A DNA stretch of 64,000 nt from Nocardioides sp. REDSEA-S33_B3 (GCA_001627335.1 LUPK01000059.1:1-64000); one strand, 5' to 3'; shown: positions 33,354-48,027, counted from the first letter of the stretch. Made by a program: numbers and translations. Notes: generated by a model not told the origin, from the letters alone.

Positions 33354-34442
33354 GTGACCGACTCCTATGTGCTGGAGGTCGTGGAGGTCGTCGACGAGAC
33401 GGCAGACGCGCGCTCCATCTCCTTCCGGGTGCCCGAGGGCGCCGAGTCCGCCTTCGAGTACAAGCCGGGCCAGTTCCTGACCCTGGCGGTGCCGAGTGAC
33501 CGGGACGGCCTCGCCGCCCGCTGCTACTCGCTGTCCTCGAGCCCGCACGACGGCGGCCCGCTGACGGTCACGGTCAAGCGCACCGTCGACGGCTACGCCT
33601 CCAACTGGGTCTGTGACCACCTCGAGGTCGGCTCGACCATGCGGGTGCTGCCGCCCAGCGGCATCTTCACCCCGGCCTCGCTCGACGCCGACCTGCTGCT
33701 CTTCGCCGGCGGCAGCGGCGTCACCCCGATCATGTCGATCACCCGCACCGCGCTCGCGCACGGCTCCGGCCGGATCGTGGTGTTCTACGCCAACCGCGAC
33801 GAGCGCTCGGTGATCTTCGCCGACGAGCTGAGCCGACTGGCCGCCGAGCACCCCGACCGGCTGCAGGTCGTGCACTGGCTGGAGTCCGTGCAGGGCCTGC
33901 CGACCGGCGAGCAGCTGAAGGCGTTCGCGTCGGCGTACACCACCTGGGACGCCTTCGTCTGCGGCCCGGCGCCGTTCATGAAGATGGTCGTCACCGCGTT
34001 GCGCGAGCTGGAGTTCCCCCGCGAGCGTCGCCACCAGGAGAAGTTCGTGTCGCTCGGCGGCAACCCGTTCGGTGACGTGGCAGAGGTGGCGTCGGCCGCC
34101 CAGGAGGTCGCGGAGGCCGAGTCGGAGACCGACGCGCCCGTCGAGGTGCCCGACGGCCCGCAGGCGCCGGTGCGCCTCGAGGTGGAGCTCGACGGCGAGA
34201 CGCACGCGTTCGACGACTGGCAGCCGGGCAGCACGCTGCTCGAGCACCTGGAGTCCAAGGGCGTGAAGGCGCCGTACTCCTGCCGCGAGGGGGAGTGCTC
34301 GGCCTGCGCGGTCCGCCTGCTCGAGGGCGAGGTCAAGATGCTGCACAACGACGTGCTCGACGACGAGGACATCGCCGACGGCATCCGGCTGGGCTGCCAG
34401 TCGATCCCCGTCACGGACACGGTGCGCGCGACCTACTCCTGA
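33354..34442 (+). CDS. kshB: KshB, reductase of 3-ketosteroid 9-alpha-hydroxylase
   Basis: The 362-residue protein has the three modules of a class IA-type Rieske reductase in order. The FAD-binding barrel (RCYSLSSSPHDG near residue 57) comes first, then the NAD domain (LLLFAGGSGVTPIMS near 116 and VCGPAPFMKMV near 202), and finally a plant-type [2Fe-2S] domain with Cys310, Cys315, Cys318 and Cys348 (YSCREGECSACAV, LGCQS). It passes electrons from NADH to KshA. The GTG at 33354 keeps it in the kshA operon. A linker of about 25 acidic residues before the ferredoxin domain is longer than usual. Confidence 0.93.
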   Translation: MTDSYVLEVVEVVDETADARSISFRVPEGAESAFEYKPGQFLTLAVPSDRDGLAARCYSLSSSPHDGGPLTVTVKRTVDGYASNWVCDHLEVGSTMRVLPPSGIFTPASLDADLLLFAGGSGVTPIMSITRTALAHGSGRIVVFYANRDERSVIFADELSRLAAEHPDRLQVVHWLESVQGLPTGEQLKAFASAYTTWDAFVCGPAPFMKMVVTALRELEFPRERRHQEKFVSLGGNPFGDVAEVASAAQEVAEAESETDAPVEVPDGPQAPVRLEVELDGETHAFDDWQPGSTLLEHLESKGVKAPYSCREGECSACAVRLLEGEVKMLHNDVLDDEDIADGIRLGCQSIPVTDTVRATYS

Positions 34443-34467
34443 CCGGCCGCGCGGGGGGCGGGTGTGG

Positions 34468-35142
34468 CTACCAGCCGCGCTCGCGCCACTCCGCGAGGTG
34501 CGGGCGCTCCTCGCCGAGCACCCCGTCCTTGCCGTGCCCGGGGTAGAAGTGCGTCTCGTCGGGCAGCGTGCCGAAGACCTTCTCCTCCACGTCGTCGATG
34601 AGCTGGGCGAAGGCGTCGGCGTCCCCGAACGTCGCGCCGACCCCGCCGGGGAAGAGCGAGTCGCCCGTGAGCAGGTGCGTGCCGCCGTCCGCCGCGCGGT
34701 GCAGCAGGGCGATCGAGCCGGGGGTGTGCCCCGCGATCGCGATCACCTCGAGCTCGCAGGCGCCGACCTGCACGCGGTCCCCGTGCTCGAGGCGTACGTC
34801 GACGGGCACACCGGTCTGCTCGGTGACCGCGTCCGCGTCCGGCTCGCCGACCAGCACCTGCGCGCCGGTCCGCTCCACGACCTCGGCGAGCGCGCGGTGG
34901 TGGTCCCAGTGCTGGTGGGTCGTCACGACCGAGACGAGCCCGCCGTCCCCGACGAGGTCCAGCAGCGTGCCGGCCTCGTCGGCGGCGTCGACCAGCACCT
35001 GGTCACCGGTCTGCGCGCAGCGCAGCAGGTAGCTGTTGTTGCTCATCTTCGGGTCGACGGCGACCTTGGTGAGGGTCAGGCACCCCAGGTCGCGGGTCTG
35101 CGCGGCATCGCCCGGCGAGACGTCTCCGGTGTAGGTCCCCAT
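34468..35142 (-). CDS. metallo-beta-lactamase-fold hydrolase
   Basis: The 224-residue protein has the zinc-binding HxHxDH motif (TTHQHWDHH), a downstream His in AGHTPGSIALL, Asp in TGDSLFPGG and a final His in YPGHGKDG, in the glyoxalase II-like group. It probably hydrolyses a thioester; with a mycothiol-type gene directly upstream, a mycothiol thioester is a fair guess. The ATG at 35142 overlaps the upstream stop (TGATG) and has GGAG at a seven-base distance; the ATG at 35148 is too close to that ribosome site. It is convergent with kshB. Confidence 0.82.
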   Translation of the reverse strand: MGTYTGDVSPGDAAQTRDLGCLTLTKVAVDPKMSNNSYLLRCAQTGDQVLVDAADEAGTLLDLVGDGGLVSVVTTHQHWDHHRALAEVVERTGAQVLVGEPDADAVTEQTGVPVDVRLEHGDRVQVGACELEVIAIAGHTPGSIALLHRAADGGTHLLTGDSLFPGGVGATFGDADAFAQLIDDVEEKVFGTLPDETHFYPGHGKDGVLGEERPHLAEWRERGW

Positions 35143-35867
35143 CACCATGCTCCGATCTGCGGCAGCTCGCCGCCCTCACTGGTCATCCCGGTCCCGTCCC
35201 CGCGGCCGCTGAGCCACCAGGCGGCGTCGGCCGCCGTGCCCCGGACCACGGGTGCGTCGGGAGCGACGCTACCCACCTCCCGTTCCCGGTCGACGTCGGT
35301 GAGCACCAGGCGGAACCCGGGGGAGAGGTCGCGCAGACGGCCGGTCATCGCCCCCAGCGCCGCCTCGGCGAAGGCGACGGGCCAGTCGCGGTGCGAGTAG
35401 CCGACCAGCAGGTCCGCGTGGTGGATCTCGACCTCCCTCCACCGCATCGCCGGCACCGCCGCCGCGGCGAAGGTGATCCCTCCGGGGACCCGCTCGATCC
35501 GCTCGCGCCAGTGCTCCTCGCCCATCGCTGCGACGGCGTCGGCGAACCTGCTGGTGGAGGCCAGCAGCCGGTCGCGGACGGGGTGTACCTCGTCGGCCGA
35601 GAGCTCCTCGATGTCGTGGTCGCGCGCCTCGGGGGAGACGTACATCGGCACCGGCTCCCCGGCGCGCACCCCCTCCAGCGCCCCGGCCAGCCCCTCCGCG
35701 TTGAGGACCAGGTGGGCCACGAGGTGCGCACGGCTCCAGCCGGGCAGGAGGCTCGGTGCCCGCCAGCCCTCGTCGTCCAAGGAGTCGACGGACCGGACCA
35801 ACCGTCGGGTGGCGTCGTGCAGGGCGTCGACGACGGCGTCGTCCATGGGGGCGGGGGTGTCACTCAC
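35142..35867 (-). CDS. maleylpyruvate isomerase-family mycothiol-dependent protein
   Basis: The 241-residue protein has the DinB/MDMPI N-terminal four-helix domain: LVRSVDSLDDEGWRAPSLLPGWSRAHLVAHLVLNAEGLAGAL, with the conserved W and HLVxH metal-binding pattern. Its C-terminal part (REVEIHHADL..., TAADAAWWLSGRG) is typical of TIGR03083-type proteins. Such proteins use mycothiol or act as mycothiol transferases; the substrate is unknown. GTG at 35867 has AGGA at a seven-base distance. Coupled by TGATG to the metallo-hydrolase gene. Confidence 0.8.
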   Translation of the reverse strand: MSDTPAPMDDAVVDALHDATRRLVRSVDSLDDEGWRAPSLLPGWSRAHLVAHLVLNAEGLAGALEGVRAGEPVPMYVSPEARDHDIEELSADEVHPVRDRLLASTSRFADAVAAMGEEHWRERIERVPGGITFAAAAVPAMRWREVEIHHADLLVGYSHRDWPVAFAEAALGAMTGRLRDLSPGFRLVLTDVDREREVGSVAPDAPVVRGTAADAAWWLSGRGDGTGMTSEGGELPQIGAW

Positions 35868-35987
35868 CTCACCATCCTGCACCGGGCGTGCGGGGCATGA
35901 ACCCCCTCGCCCGGGTGTTCCGAGGACTGTCGGTGCTGCGTGAGATGGTGCCCGACGGGCGTCGACCAGGCGGGCGGCGTACGATGA

Positions 35988-36001
35988 CGAACACGTGTTC
36001 G
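35988..36001. promoter_or_regulatory. LexA (SOS) box upstream of uvrA
   Basis: CGAACACGTGTTCG is a perfect 14-base palindrome that fits the actinobacterial/Bacillus LexA pattern CGAACnnnnGTTCG. A -10-like TACGAT (35980-35985) touches its left side, so LexA would block the promoter. It is 68 bases before the uvrA start. Confidence 0.85.
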
Positions 36002-36068
36002 AACGCGCGCGACGCGCTCGACCACCACCGACCCGGACCGCCGGGCACCGATCCCAGGAGACCTCTCT

Positions 36069-39122
<3,054 letters not shown>

Positions 39123-39161
39123 GAGGAGTCGGTGTCCCGCGACGGGTCGGGTGCGCCTGGC

Positions 39162-39167
39162 TAGGCT
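39162..39167 (+). promoter_or_regulatory. -10-like element for the Rieske lipoprotein gene
   Basis: TAGGCT 29 bases before the ATG at 39196 matches the actinobacterial -10 pattern TAnnnT. No convincing -35 is seen. Confidence 0.35.
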
Positions 39168-39195
39168 CGGCGCACCGACCCTCGAGAGGACCCCG

Positions 39196-39720
39196 ATGAG
39201 CCAGCCCACGGAGCCCCGCACCACTCGTCCGACCGACCAGCGCCCTACGCTCTCGCGCCGTCACGCCCTCGGCGGCGTCGCCGGTGTCGGGCTCGGGCTG
39301 CCGCTCCTCGCGGCCTGCGGCGGCGACGACTCCAGCGCCACCGACCCGGCCGGCGGCTCCGGTGCCTCCAGCGGTGGCTCGCCGTCGACGGCCGGTTCGG
39401 AGGGGGCCGAGGGCTCGGGCGGCTCGGGCGGCTCGTCCGCGTTCGCGTCGACCTCCGACGTGCCCGTCGGCAGTGGTGCGGTCTTCCCCGACGAGGGCCT
39501 CGTCGTGACCCAGCCGACCGAGGGCGAGTTCCTGGGGTTCTCGATCACCTGCACCCACCAGGGCTGCCCCGTCGACTCCGTCAGCGACGCCGGCATCAGC
39601 TGCCCCTGCCACGGCTCGATCTTCGACCTCTCCTCCGGCGCCCCGACCGCGGGTCCGGCGACCTCGGCCCTCGGCTCGGTCTCCCTGACCGTCGACGGCG
39701 ACGAGATCTCCCGCGCCTGA
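39196..39720 (+). CDS. Tat-exported Rieske [2Fe-2S] lipoprotein
   Basis: The 174-residue protein has a twin-arginine signal (LSRRHALGGVAGVGLGLPLLAACGG, residues about 19-43) ending in a lipobox LAAC. A Ser/Gly-rich linker of about 40 residues follows, then a small Rieske domain with CTHQGC and CPCHGSIFD ligands. It is therefore folded with its cluster in the cytoplasm, exported by Tat and anchored to the outer face of the membrane. Its redox partner is unknown. It lies between uvrA and uvrC, a placement I have seen described in actinobacteria, but a repair role is not supported by its location outside the membrane. Confidence 0.85.
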   Translation: MSQPTEPRTTRPTDQRPTLSRRHALGGVAGVGLGLPLLAACGGDDSSATDPAGGSGASSGGSPSTAGSEGAEGSGGSGGSSAFASTSDVPVGSGAVFPDEGLVVTQPTEGEFLGFSITCTHQGCPVDSVSDAGISCPCHGSIFDLSSGAPTAGPATSALGSVSLTVDGDEISRA

Positions 39721-39738
39721 CCCCCGCCCTCCTCCCGC

Positions 39739-39776
39739 CGAGCCGGCGCGTCCTTCCGGAAGGTCGCGCCGGCTCG
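39739..39776. terminator. long palindromic terminator before uvrC
   Basis: Stem CGAGCCGGCGCG (39739-39750) pairs with CGCGCCGGCTCG (39765-39776). The intervening TCCTTCCGGAAGGT is itself palindromic, so the whole 38 bases can form one extended hairpin. It follows the Rieske gene by 18 bases. Confidence 0.75.
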
Positions 39777-39831
39777 ACGCGTCGCGGGGTGTCCACGGCC
39801 CCACGACGCGGGGAGTGTCCCCGGTCCCTCG

Positions 39832-39837
39832 TAGGCT
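39832..39837 (+). promoter_or_regulatory. -10-like element for uvrC, leaderless start
   Basis: TAGGCT ends 6 bases before the uvrC GTG at 39844, which would place the transcription start at or next to the first codon. No ribosome site precedes the GTG. Confidence 0.45.
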
Positions 39838-39843
39838 GATCGC

Positions 39844-41862
39844 GTGCCCGCCCGACCGACTCCCCGCACGTCCCGCGGACCGCTGTCCTACCGTCCCGAG
39901 CCGGGGTCGATCCCGACCCAGCCGGGCGTCTACCGGTTCCGGGACGCCCAGCGCCGGGTGATCTACGTCGGCAAGGCCAAGAACCTCCGGGCCCGGCTCT
40001 CGTCGTACTTCCAGGACATCGCCAACCTGCACCAGCGCACCGCCACCATGGTCACCACCGCGGCGTCGGTGGAGTGGACCGTCGTGGCCACCGAGGTCGA
40101 GGCGCTGCAGCTGGAGTACTCCTGGATCAAGGAGTACGACCCGCGCTTCAACGTGAAGTACCGCGACGACAAGTCCTACCCCTGGCTGGCGGTGACGCTC
40201 GGCGAGGAGTTCCCGCGGGTCATGGTCGGGCGCGGCGCCAAGCGCAAGGGCACCCGCTACTTCGGCCCCTACTCCCACGCGTGGGCGATCCGGGAGACCG
40301 TCGACATCCTGCTGAGGGTCTTCCCGATGCGCTCCTGCAGCAACGGGGTGTTCAAGCGCTCCGCGCAGGTGGGGCGCCCGTGCCTGCTGGGCTACATCGA
40401 CAAGTGCTCGGCCCCCTGTGTCGGCGAGGTCTCCGCCGAGGAGCACCGCGCCATCGTCGAGGACTTCTGCGACTTCATGGGCGGCCAGACCAAACCGTTC
40501 ATCCGCCGCATCGAGAAGGAGATGTACGCCGCCAGCGAGGCGCTCGACTTCGAGAAGGCCGCCCGGCTGCGCGACGACCTCGGCGCCGTGCAGCGCGCCC
40601 TGGAGAAGCAGGCGGTCGTGCTGGGAGACGGCGCGGACGCCGACGTGGTCGCGCTGGCCGAGGACCCGCTCGAGGTGGCCGTCCAGGTCTTCTACGTCCG
40701 CGGCGGCCGCATCCGCGGACAGCGCGGGTGGGTGGCGGACCGGATGGACGAGGGCGAGACCCCCGACCTGGTCGAGCACTTCCTGCTCCAGCTCTACGCC
40801 GGTGACGCCGACTCGATCCCGCGGGAGGTGCTCGTGCCCGCCCTGCCGCCGGACGCGGAGACCCTCGAGGAGCTGCTGAGCGACCTGCGGGGCAGCCGGG
40901 TCCGCATCCGGGTGCCGCAGCGAGGCGACAAGCGGGCGCTGGCCGAGACGGTGGCGAAGAACGCCCAGCAGTCGCTGGCCCTGCACAAGACCAAGCGGGC
41001 CAGTGACCTCACCACCCGCAACCGCGCGCTGGAGGAGATCCAGCAGGCCCTCGAGCTCGACGACGTCCCGCTGCGCATCGAGTGCTACGACGTCTCCAAC
41101 CTCCAGGGCACCGAGGTGGTCGCCTCGATGGTGGTGTTCGAGGACGGTCTGCCACGCAAGGGGGAGTACCGCAAGTTCGTCATCAAGGGTGTCGACGGGC
41201 AGAACGACGTCGCGTCGATGCACGAGGTGATCACCCGGCGCTTCCGGCGGCTGCTCGACGAGCAGGCCCGCTCGGAGCTCAAGCCCGGCACCGAGGAGTC
41301 CGGGCCGATGCTGGTCGACCCCGACACCGGCCGCCCCCGCAAGTTCGCCTACGCCCCGGGCCTGGTCGTCGTGGACGGCGGCCCGCCCCAGGTGGCCGCC
41401 GCCCAGCGGGCGCTGGACGAGCTCGGCATCGACGACGTCCCGGTCTGCGGCCTGGCGAAGCGGCTCGAGGAGGTCTGGCTGCCCGACGAGGAGGACCCGG
41501 TCATCCTCGCCCGCAGCAGCGAGGGCCTCTACCTCCTGCAGCGCATCCGCGACGAGGCCCACCGCTTCGCGATCGCCCACCACCGCAACCGTCGGTCCAA
41601 GTCGATGGTCGAGTCGGTGCTCGACGACGTGCCCGGTCTGGGAGAGGTGCGTCGTCGGACGCTGCTCAAGCACTTCGGCTCGTTGAAGAGGCTCCGGGAG
41701 GCCGACGCCGAGCAGATCGCCCAGGTGCCGGGCATCGGGGTCCGCACCGCCGAGTCGATCAAGGCGGCCGTGTCCGGCGGCGCGGGTGAGGGCGCCGAGG
41801 TCGGTGCCGGGCCTACGGTGGTCTCCGTCAACACCGCGACCGGCGAGATCGAGGAGGAGTGA
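39844..41862 (+). CDS. uvrC: UvrC, excinuclease ABC subunit C
   Basis: The 672-residue nuclease makes both incisions in nucleotide excision repair. Domains in order: GIY-YIG nuclease ([30 protein letters not shown], residues 23-52), Cys-rich segment ([18 protein letters not shown]), UvrB-binding UVR motif ([21 protein letters not shown] near 233-254), RNase H-like nuclease ([21 protein letters not shown] ... [14 protein letters not shown]) and a C-terminal helix-hairpin-helix pair ([34 protein letters not shown]). The GTG at 39844 appears leaderless. First gene of the conserved uvrC-rapZ-yvcK-whiA group. Confidence 0.97.
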   Translation: MPARPTPRTSRGPLSYRPEPGSIPTQPGVYRFRDAQRRVIYVGKAKNLRARLSSYFQDIANLHQRTATMVTTAASVEWTVVATEVEALQLEYSWIKEYDPRFNVKYRDDKSYPWLAVTLGEEFPRVMVGRGAKRKGTRYFGPYSHAWAIRETVDILLRVFPMRSCSNGVFKRSAQVGRPCLLGYIDKCSAPCVGEVSAEEHRAIVEDFCDFMGGQTKPFIRRIEKEMYAASEALDFEKAARLRDDLGAVQRALEKQAVVLGDGADADVVALAEDPLEVAVQVFYVRGGRIRGQRGWVADRMDEGETPDLVEHFLLQLYAGDADSIPREVLVPALPPDAETLEELLSDLRGSRVRIRVPQRGDKRALAETVAKNAQQSLALHKTKRASDLTTRNRALEEIQQALELDDVPLRIECYDVSNLQGTEVVASMVVFEDGLPRKGEYRKFVIKGVDGQNDVASMHEVITRRFRRLLDEQARSELKPGTEESGPMLVDPDTGRPRKFAYAPGLVVVDGGPPQVAAAQRALDELGIDDVPVCGLAKRLEEVWLPDEEDPVILARSSEGLYLLQRIRDEAHRFAIAHHRNRRSKSMVESVLDDVPGLGEVRRRTLLKHFGSLKRLREADAEQIAQVPGIGVRTAESIKAAVSGGAGEGAEVGAGPTVVSVNTATGEIEEE

Positions 41863-41869
41863 CGCGCCG

Positions 41870-42739
41870 ATGAGCACGCCCCAGCCCGGACCCCTGGTGG
41901 TCGTCACCGGCATGACCGGTGCCGGACGCAGCACCGCGGCCAAGGAGCTGGAGGACCTCGGCTACTTCGTCGTCGACAACCTGCCGCCGGCGCTCCTGCC
42001 GGACGTCGTGCGCCTCGTCGACGAGTCCCGCGGCCCGCAGCAGCCGATCGCCGTGGTGGTGGACGTGCGGTCCGGCTCCTTCTTCGACGACCTGCAGGAG
42101 CAGCTGGCGCACGGCGCGACCGGTCGCCACGCCACGCTGGTCTTCCTCGAGGCGAGCGACGACCTGCTCGTACGCCGCCAGGAGGCCGCTCGACGCCCGC
42201 ACCCGTTGCAGGGGACCGGTCGGCTGCTGGACGGGCTGGTCCGCGAGCGCAGCGTGCTGGCCGACCTGCGCGGCGAGGCGGACCTGCTCATCGACACGAC
42301 CTCGCTCAACGTCCACCAGCTGACCGCTCGCATCCGCGAGGCGTTCGGCACCGAGGAGACCACCCGTCTGCACATCCGCGTGGTGTCCTTCGGCTTCAAG
42401 TACGGCATCCCCGTCGACGCTGACTACCTCGCCGACATGCGCTTCCTGCCCAACCCGCACTGGATCCCAGAGCTGAGGGCGCACACGGGCCGCGACGGTG
42501 ACGTGTCGTCGTACGTGCTCTCCCAGCCCGGCGCCGCGGAGTTCCTCGACGCCTACGTGCCGGTGCTCACCGGGGTGGCGGAGGGCTACCTGCGGGAGGG
42601 CAAGCGCTTCATGCGCGTCGCGATCGGCTGCACCGGCGGCAAGCACCGCAGCGTCGCGATGACCGAGGAGATCACCCGCCGTCTGCAGGACCTCGGGCAC
42701 CAGGCGACCGCCACGCACCGGGACCTCGGCCGTGAATGA
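41870..42739 (+). CDS. rapZ: RapZ/YvcJ-family nucleotide-binding protein
   Basis: The 289-residue protein has an N-terminal P-loop VVTGMTGAGRSTAAKELEDLGYFVVDNLPP (residues 9-38; Arg replaces the usual Walker Lys, as is common in actinobacterial members) and a C-terminal domain with SFGFKYGIPVDADYLADMRFLPNP and CTGGKHRSVAMTEEI. In E. coli the family regulates GlmS through small RNAs; in Gram-positives the role is less clear. The ATG at 41870 lies 7 bases after uvrC. Its last eight bases overlap the next gene, so the two are translated together. Confidence 0.93.
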   Translation: MSTPQPGPLVVVTGMTGAGRSTAAKELEDLGYFVVDNLPPALLPDVVRLVDESRGPQQPIAVVVDVRSGSFFDDLQEQLAHGATGRHATLVFLEASDDLLVRRQEAARRPHPLQGTGRLLDGLVRERSVLADLRGEADLLIDTTSLNVHQLTARIREAFGTEETTRLHIRVVSFGFKYGIPVDADYLADMRFLPNPHWIPELRAHTGRDGDVSSYVLSQPGAAEFLDAYVPVLTGVAEGYLREGKRFMRVAIGCTGGKHRSVAMTEEITRRLQDLGHQATATHRDLGRE

Positions 42740-43769
42740 CATCTGGTCCCACGACCCGCTCCCGACCGACCCCTCCGTCCCGTCCGGCGGCCTCGACCGA
42801 GCCCAGGCCGTGGTGGCGCTCGGTGGCGGGCACGGCCTGCACGCCTCGCTGCGCGCGCTGCGCCACCTCGTCGACGACGTGGTGGTGGACGACCTGACCG
42901 CAGTGGTCACCGTGGCCGACAACGGCGGCTCGTCGGGCCGGTTGCGTGGCGAGTTCGGTGTCCTGCCGCCCGGTGACCTGCGGATGGCGCTCGCCGCGCT
43001 GTGCGGCGAGGACGAGTGGGGCCGCACCTGGGAGGGTGTCCTCCAGCACCGCTTCGCCGGCGAGGGCGAGATGAACGGCCACGTCGTCGGCAACCTGCTG
43101 ATCGTGGCGTTGTGGGAGCAGCTCGGCGACCACGTCGGCGCCCTCGACATCGTGGGGCGGCTCCTGGGGGCCAAAGGTCGCGTGCTCCCGATGGCGCTGT
43201 GCCCGATGGACATCCACGCCGAGGTCCGCGGGCTCCACCCCGAGGACCCCGAGGCGCTCGAGGTCGTGCGCGGGCAGGTCGAGGTGGCGACGACCGAGGG
43301 CGTCATCGCCAGCGTGGCGCTCGACCCGCCCGCCCCGCCCACCAGCCCCGAGGCGCTGGACGCGGTCGCGGGAGCCGACTGGATCTTCCTCGGCCCTGGG
43401 TCGTGGTTCAGCTCGGTCATCCCGCACCTGCTCGTCCCCGACCTGCGCGACGCGCTGACCTCGACCGACGCCAAGGTCGTGGTCGTGCTCAACCTGGCCG
43501 AGCAGCCGGGGGAGACCGGGGGCTTCAGCCCGGCCGACCACCTCTCGGTCCTGCTCGAGCACGCACCCGACCTCAGGCTGCACAGCGTCCTCGCCGACGC
43601 AGGCACCCTGCGACGTGCTGGGGCCGAGGCGGCGTGGCACCTGGAGGAGGTCACCTCCGCGGTCGGCGCGCGCCTGGTGCTGGCCGACGTGGCCGCTGCC
43701 GACGGTTCTCCCCGCCACGACCCGCGGCTGCTGGCCGACGCCTACGAGAAGGTCATGGCCGGGGCCTGA
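42732..43769 (+). CDS. yvcK: YvcK-family gluconeogenesis factor (CofD-like fold)
   Basis: The 345-residue protein has [18 protein letters not shown] near the N-terminus, [31 protein letters not shown] (nucleotide/substrate loop) and [26 protein letters not shown]. The family is related to 2-phospho-L-lactate transferase. In Bacillus, YvcK (UDP-GlcNAc-binding) is needed for growth on gluconeogenic carbon and for cell shape; the actinobacterial homologue CuvA localises to growing poles. The GTG at 42732 overlaps the rapZ stop. A ribosome site is within the rapZ end. Confidence 0.92.
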   Translation: MNDIWSHDPLPTDPSVPSGGLDRAQAVVALGGGHGLHASLRALRHLVDDVVVDDLTAVVTVADNGGSSGRLRGEFGVLPPGDLRMALAALCGEDEWGRTWEGVLQHRFAGEGEMNGHVVGNLLIVALWEQLGDHVGALDIVGRLLGAKGRVLPMALCPMDIHAEVRGLHPEDPEALEVVRGQVEVATTEGVIASVALDPPAPPTSPEALDAVAGADWIFLGPGSWFSSVIPHLLVPDLRDALTSTDAKVVVVLNLAEQPGETGGFSPADHLSVLLEHAPDLRLHSVLADAGTLRRAGAEAAWHLEEVTSAVGARLVLADVAAADGSPRHDPRLLADAYEKVMAGA

Positions 43770-43801
43770 GGGTCGTTGACTCACGTGCGAGGATCGGCCC
43801 C

Positions 43802-44788
43802 ATGGCGATGACGGCACAGGTCAAGGCGGAGCTGTCGAGCACCCAGATCACGAAGACCTGCTGTCGCAAGGCCGAGGTCGCCTCGATGCTCCGGTTCGCC
43901 GGGGGGCTCCACATCGTCAGCGGTCGCATCGTGGTCGAGGCCGAGCTCGACACGGGTGCCGCGGCGCGTCGCCTGCGCAAGGACGTCGCGGAGGTCTACG
44001 GCGCCCATTCCGACGTCGTGATGGTGCAGGGCAACGGCCTGCGCAAGGGCAGTCGCTACATCGTCCGCGTCGTGCGTGACGGCGAGGCGCTGGCCCGCCA
44101 GACCGGGCTGCTCGACCAGCGCGGCCGCCCGGTCCGGGGCCTGCCGCCCGCGGTCGTCTCCGGCGGCGCCTGCGACGCCGTCGCGGCCTGGCGGGGCGCG
44201 TTCCTGGCGCACGGGTCGTTGACCGAGCCCGGTCGCTCCTCCTCGCTCGAGGTCACCTGCCCCGGTTCCGAGGCCGCGCTCGCGCTCGTCGGCGTCGCCC
44301 GCCGGCTCGGCATCTCCGCGAAGGCCCGCGAGGTCCGTGGCGTCGATCGCGTGGTGATCCGCGACGGCGACGCCATCGGCCAGCTGCTCACCCGCCTCGG
44401 CGCCCACGAGTCGCTCATGGCCTGGGAGGAGCGGCGGATGCGCCGCGAGGTGCGGGCCACCGCCAACCGGCTGGCCAACTTCGACGACGCCAATCTGCGA
44501 CGCTCCGCGCGCGCCGCCGTCGCCGCCGGTGCCCGCGTCGAGCGGGCCCTGGAGATCCTCGGTGACGAGGTGCCCGACCACCTCAAGCTCGCGGGCAGCC
44601 TGCGGGTCGAGCACAAGCAGGCCTCGCTCGAGGAGCTCGGCCAGCTGCACGAGCCGGTCCTGACCAAGGACGCGATCGCCGGTCGCATCCGGCGCCTGCT
44701 CGCCATGGCGGACAAGCGTGCCGAGGAGCTCGGCATCCCCGACACCGAGTCGTCGCTGACCCCGGAGATGCTCGCCGAGGACGCCTGA
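43802..44788 (+). CDS. whiA: WhiA, sporulation/cell-division regulator
   Basis: The 328-residue protein joins a LAGLIDADG-endonuclease-like domain (residues about 20-200, [39 protein letters not shown]) to a C-terminal helix-turn-helix ([31 protein letters not shown] end [23 protein letters not shown]). In Streptomyces it works with WhiB at division promoters; in non-sporulating actinobacteria it controls growth and division. The ATG is at 43802. Conserved position after yvcK. Confidence 0.95.
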   Translation: MAMTAQVKAELSSTQITKTCCRKAEVASMLRFAGGLHIVSGRIVVEAELDTGAAARRLRKDVAEVYGAHSDVVMVQGNGLRKGSRYIVRVVRDGEALARQTGLLDQRGRPVRGLPPAVVSGGACDAVAAWRGAFLAHGSLTEPGRSSSLEVTCPGSEAALALVGVARRLGISAKAREVRGVDRVVIRDGDAIGQLLTRLGAHESLMAWEERRMRREVRATANRLANFDDANLRRSARAAVAAGARVERALEILGDEVPDHLKLAGSLRVEHKQASLEELGQLHEPVLTKDAIAGRIRRLLAMADKRAEELGIPDTESSLTPEMLAEDA

Positions 44789-46012
<1,224 letters not shown>

Positions 46013-46014
46013 GC

Positions 46015-47232
46015 ATGACTGGTGCGATGACGGGTCTCGACCAGCTCCTCGAGCAGGGCGTCACCGGCAAGCGGGTCCTGGTCCGCTCCGACCTCAACGT
46101 CCCGCTCGACGGAGCCGTCATCACCGACGACGGGCGCATCCGCGCGAGCGTGCCGACGATCCGTCGGCTCGCGGACGCGGGCGCCCGCGTGGTGGTGACC
46201 GCGCACCTCGGCCGCCCCAAGGGCGCCCCCGAGGAGCGCTACTCCCTGGCTCCCGTGGCGGCTCGCCTCGGTGAGCTCCTCGGTGCCGACGTCGCGTTCG
46301 CCCGCGACACGGTGGGGGAGTCGGCGCACGAGACCGTCGCCCAGCTCGAGGACGGGCAGGTCGCCCTGCTGGAGAACGTCCGCTTCAACGCGGGCGAGAC
46401 CAGCAAGGACGACGGCGAGCGCGCCGGGTTCGCCCGGCAGCTCGCCGACCTCGCCGACGTCTTCGTCTCCGACGGCTTCGGGGTCGTGCACCGCAAGCAG
46501 GCCAGCGTCTACGACGTCGCGCAGATCCTGCCCAGCGCCATGGGCACGCTGGTCTCGACCGAGATCGACGTGCTGCGTCGCCTCACCGAGGAGCCGCAGC
46601 GTCCGTACGTCGTCGTGCTCGGTGGCTCCAAGGTCTCCGACAAGCTCGGCGTGATCGACAACCTGCTGGGCAAGGCCGACAAGCTGCTCATCGGCGGGGG
46701 CATGGTCTTCACCTTCCTCAAGGCCCAGGGCCACGAGGTCGGCAAGAGCCTCCTCGAGGAGGACCAGCTCGAGACCTGCCGCACCTACCTCGCGCGGGCC
46801 GAGGAGCTCGGGGTGCAGATCCTGCTGCCCGGCGACATCGTCGTCGACAGCGAGTTCCCCGCGGGTGACCGCACCCCGGAGCCGCGGGTCGTGCCCGCGT
46901 CCGAGATCCCGGCCGACTGCCTCGGCCTCGACATCGGTCCCGCGGCCGGTGCCGACTTCGCGGCTGCGCTCTCGGACGCCCGGACGGTCTTCTGGAACGG
47001 TCCGATGGGCGTGTTCGAGGTGCCGCAGTTCGCCGACGGCACCCGAGCGGTCGCCGACGCGCTGACCCGCACCGACGGCCTGTCGGTCGTCGGCGGCGGT
47101 GACTCCGCCGCCGCCGTGCGCACGCTCGGCTTCGACGAGGCCGCCTTCGGCCACATCTCCACCGGTGGCGGAGCCAGCCTGGAGTACCTCGAGGGCAAGG
47201 CCCTCCCCGGCATCGACGTCCTGGAGGGCTGA
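46015..47232 (+). CDS. pgk: phosphoglycerate kinase
   Basis: The 405-residue enzyme transfers phosphate from 1,3-bisphosphoglycerate to ADP. Visible motifs: [22 protein letters not shown] (substrate Asp/Asn), [12 protein letters not shown] (His/Arg), [33 protein letters not shown] and the ATP-binding end [15 protein letters not shown]...[16 protein letters not shown]. Two ATGs (46015 and 46027) are in frame; the first is two bases after the gap stop and is used here. Cytoplasmic, operon with gap and tpiA. Confidence 0.96.
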   Translation: MTGAMTGLDQLLEQGVTGKRVLVRSDLNVPLDGAVITDDGRIRASVPTIRRLADAGARVVVTAHLGRPKGAPEERYSLAPVAARLGELLGADVAFARDTVGESAHETVAQLEDGQVALLENVRFNAGETSKDDGERAGFARQLADLADVFVSDGFGVVHRKQASVYDVAQILPSAMGTLVSTEIDVLRRLTEEPQRPYVVVLGGSKVSDKLGVIDNLLGKADKLLIGGGMVFTFLKAQGHEVGKSLLEEDQLETCRTYLARAEELGVQILLPGDIVVDSEFPAGDRTPEPRVVPASEIPADCLGLDIGPAAGADFAAALSDARTVFWNGPMGVFEVPQFADGTRAVADALTRTDGLSVVGGGDSAAAVRTLGFDEAAFGHISTGGGASLEYLEGKALPGIDVLEG

Positions 47233-47235
47233 CCC

Positions 47236-48027
47236 ATGGCCGCACGCACCCCGCTCATGGCGGGCAACTGGAAGATGAACCTCAACCACCAGGAAGCGGT
47301 GGTGCTGGTCCAGAAGCTCGCGTGGACCCTGTCGGACAAGAAGCACGACCCGGCGCGCTCCGAGGTCGTCGTGGTGCCGCCGTTCACCGACCTGCGCTCG
47401 GTGCAGACCCTGGTGGACGGCGACCGGCTGCCGATCAAGTACGCCGCGCAGGACTGCTCCGCGCACGACTCCGGCGCCTACACCGGCGAGATCTCCACCT
47501 CGATGCTCACCAAGCTCGGCTGCTCCTACGTGGTGCTCGGCCACTCCGAGCGCCGGGAGTACCACCAGGAGTCCGACGAGCTGGTCAGCGCCAAGGCGCA
47601 CAAGGCCGTCGAGGCCGGGCTGGTGCCGATCGTGTGCGTGGGCGAGGGCCTCGAGGTCCGCCAGGCCGGCGAGCATGTCTCCTACACCCTGGCGCAGGTC
47701 GAGGGCTCGCTCGCGGGCTTCTCGGCCGAGCAGGTGGCGGCGCTGGTCGTGGCCTACGAGCCCGTCTGGGCCATCGGTACCGGCGAGGTTGCCACGCCCG
47801 AGGACGCCCAGGAGGTGTGCGGCGCCATCCGCGCGCGGATCCGGGAGCTGCACGCGGACGCGGCAGCCGACGGCGTACGCGTGCTGTACGGCGGGTCGGT
47901 CAAGGCCGCCAACGTCGGCGCGATCATGGCGCAGGCCGACGTCGACGGGTGCCTCGTCGGTGGGGCGAGCCTGCAGGCCGACGAGTTCGGTGCGATCTGC
48001 CGCTTCTACGACATGCCCGTCCTCTGA
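47236..48027 (+). CDS. tpiA: triosephosphate isomerase
   Basis: The 263-residue TIM barrel interconverts dihydroxyacetone phosphate and glyceraldehyde 3-phosphate. It shows Asn and Lys in [14 protein letters not shown] (residues 8-21), catalytic His in [14 protein letters not shown], catalytic Glu in [14 protein letters not shown] and phosphate loops [13 protein letters not shown] and CLVGGASL. The ATG at 47236 is three bases after the pgk stop. Confidence 0.97.
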   Translation: MAARTPLMAGNWKMNLNHQEAVVLVQKLAWTLSDKKHDPARSEVVVVPPFTDLRSVQTLVDGDRLPIKYAAQDCSAHDSGAYTGEISTSMLTKLGCSYVVLGHSERREYHQESDELVSAKAHKAVEAGLVPIVCVGEGLEVRQAGEHVSYTLAQVEGSLAGFSAEQVAALVVAYEPVWAIGTGEVATPEDAQEVCGAIRARIRELHADAAADGVRVLYGGSVKAANVGAIMAQADVDGCLVGGASLQADEFGAICRFYDMPVL

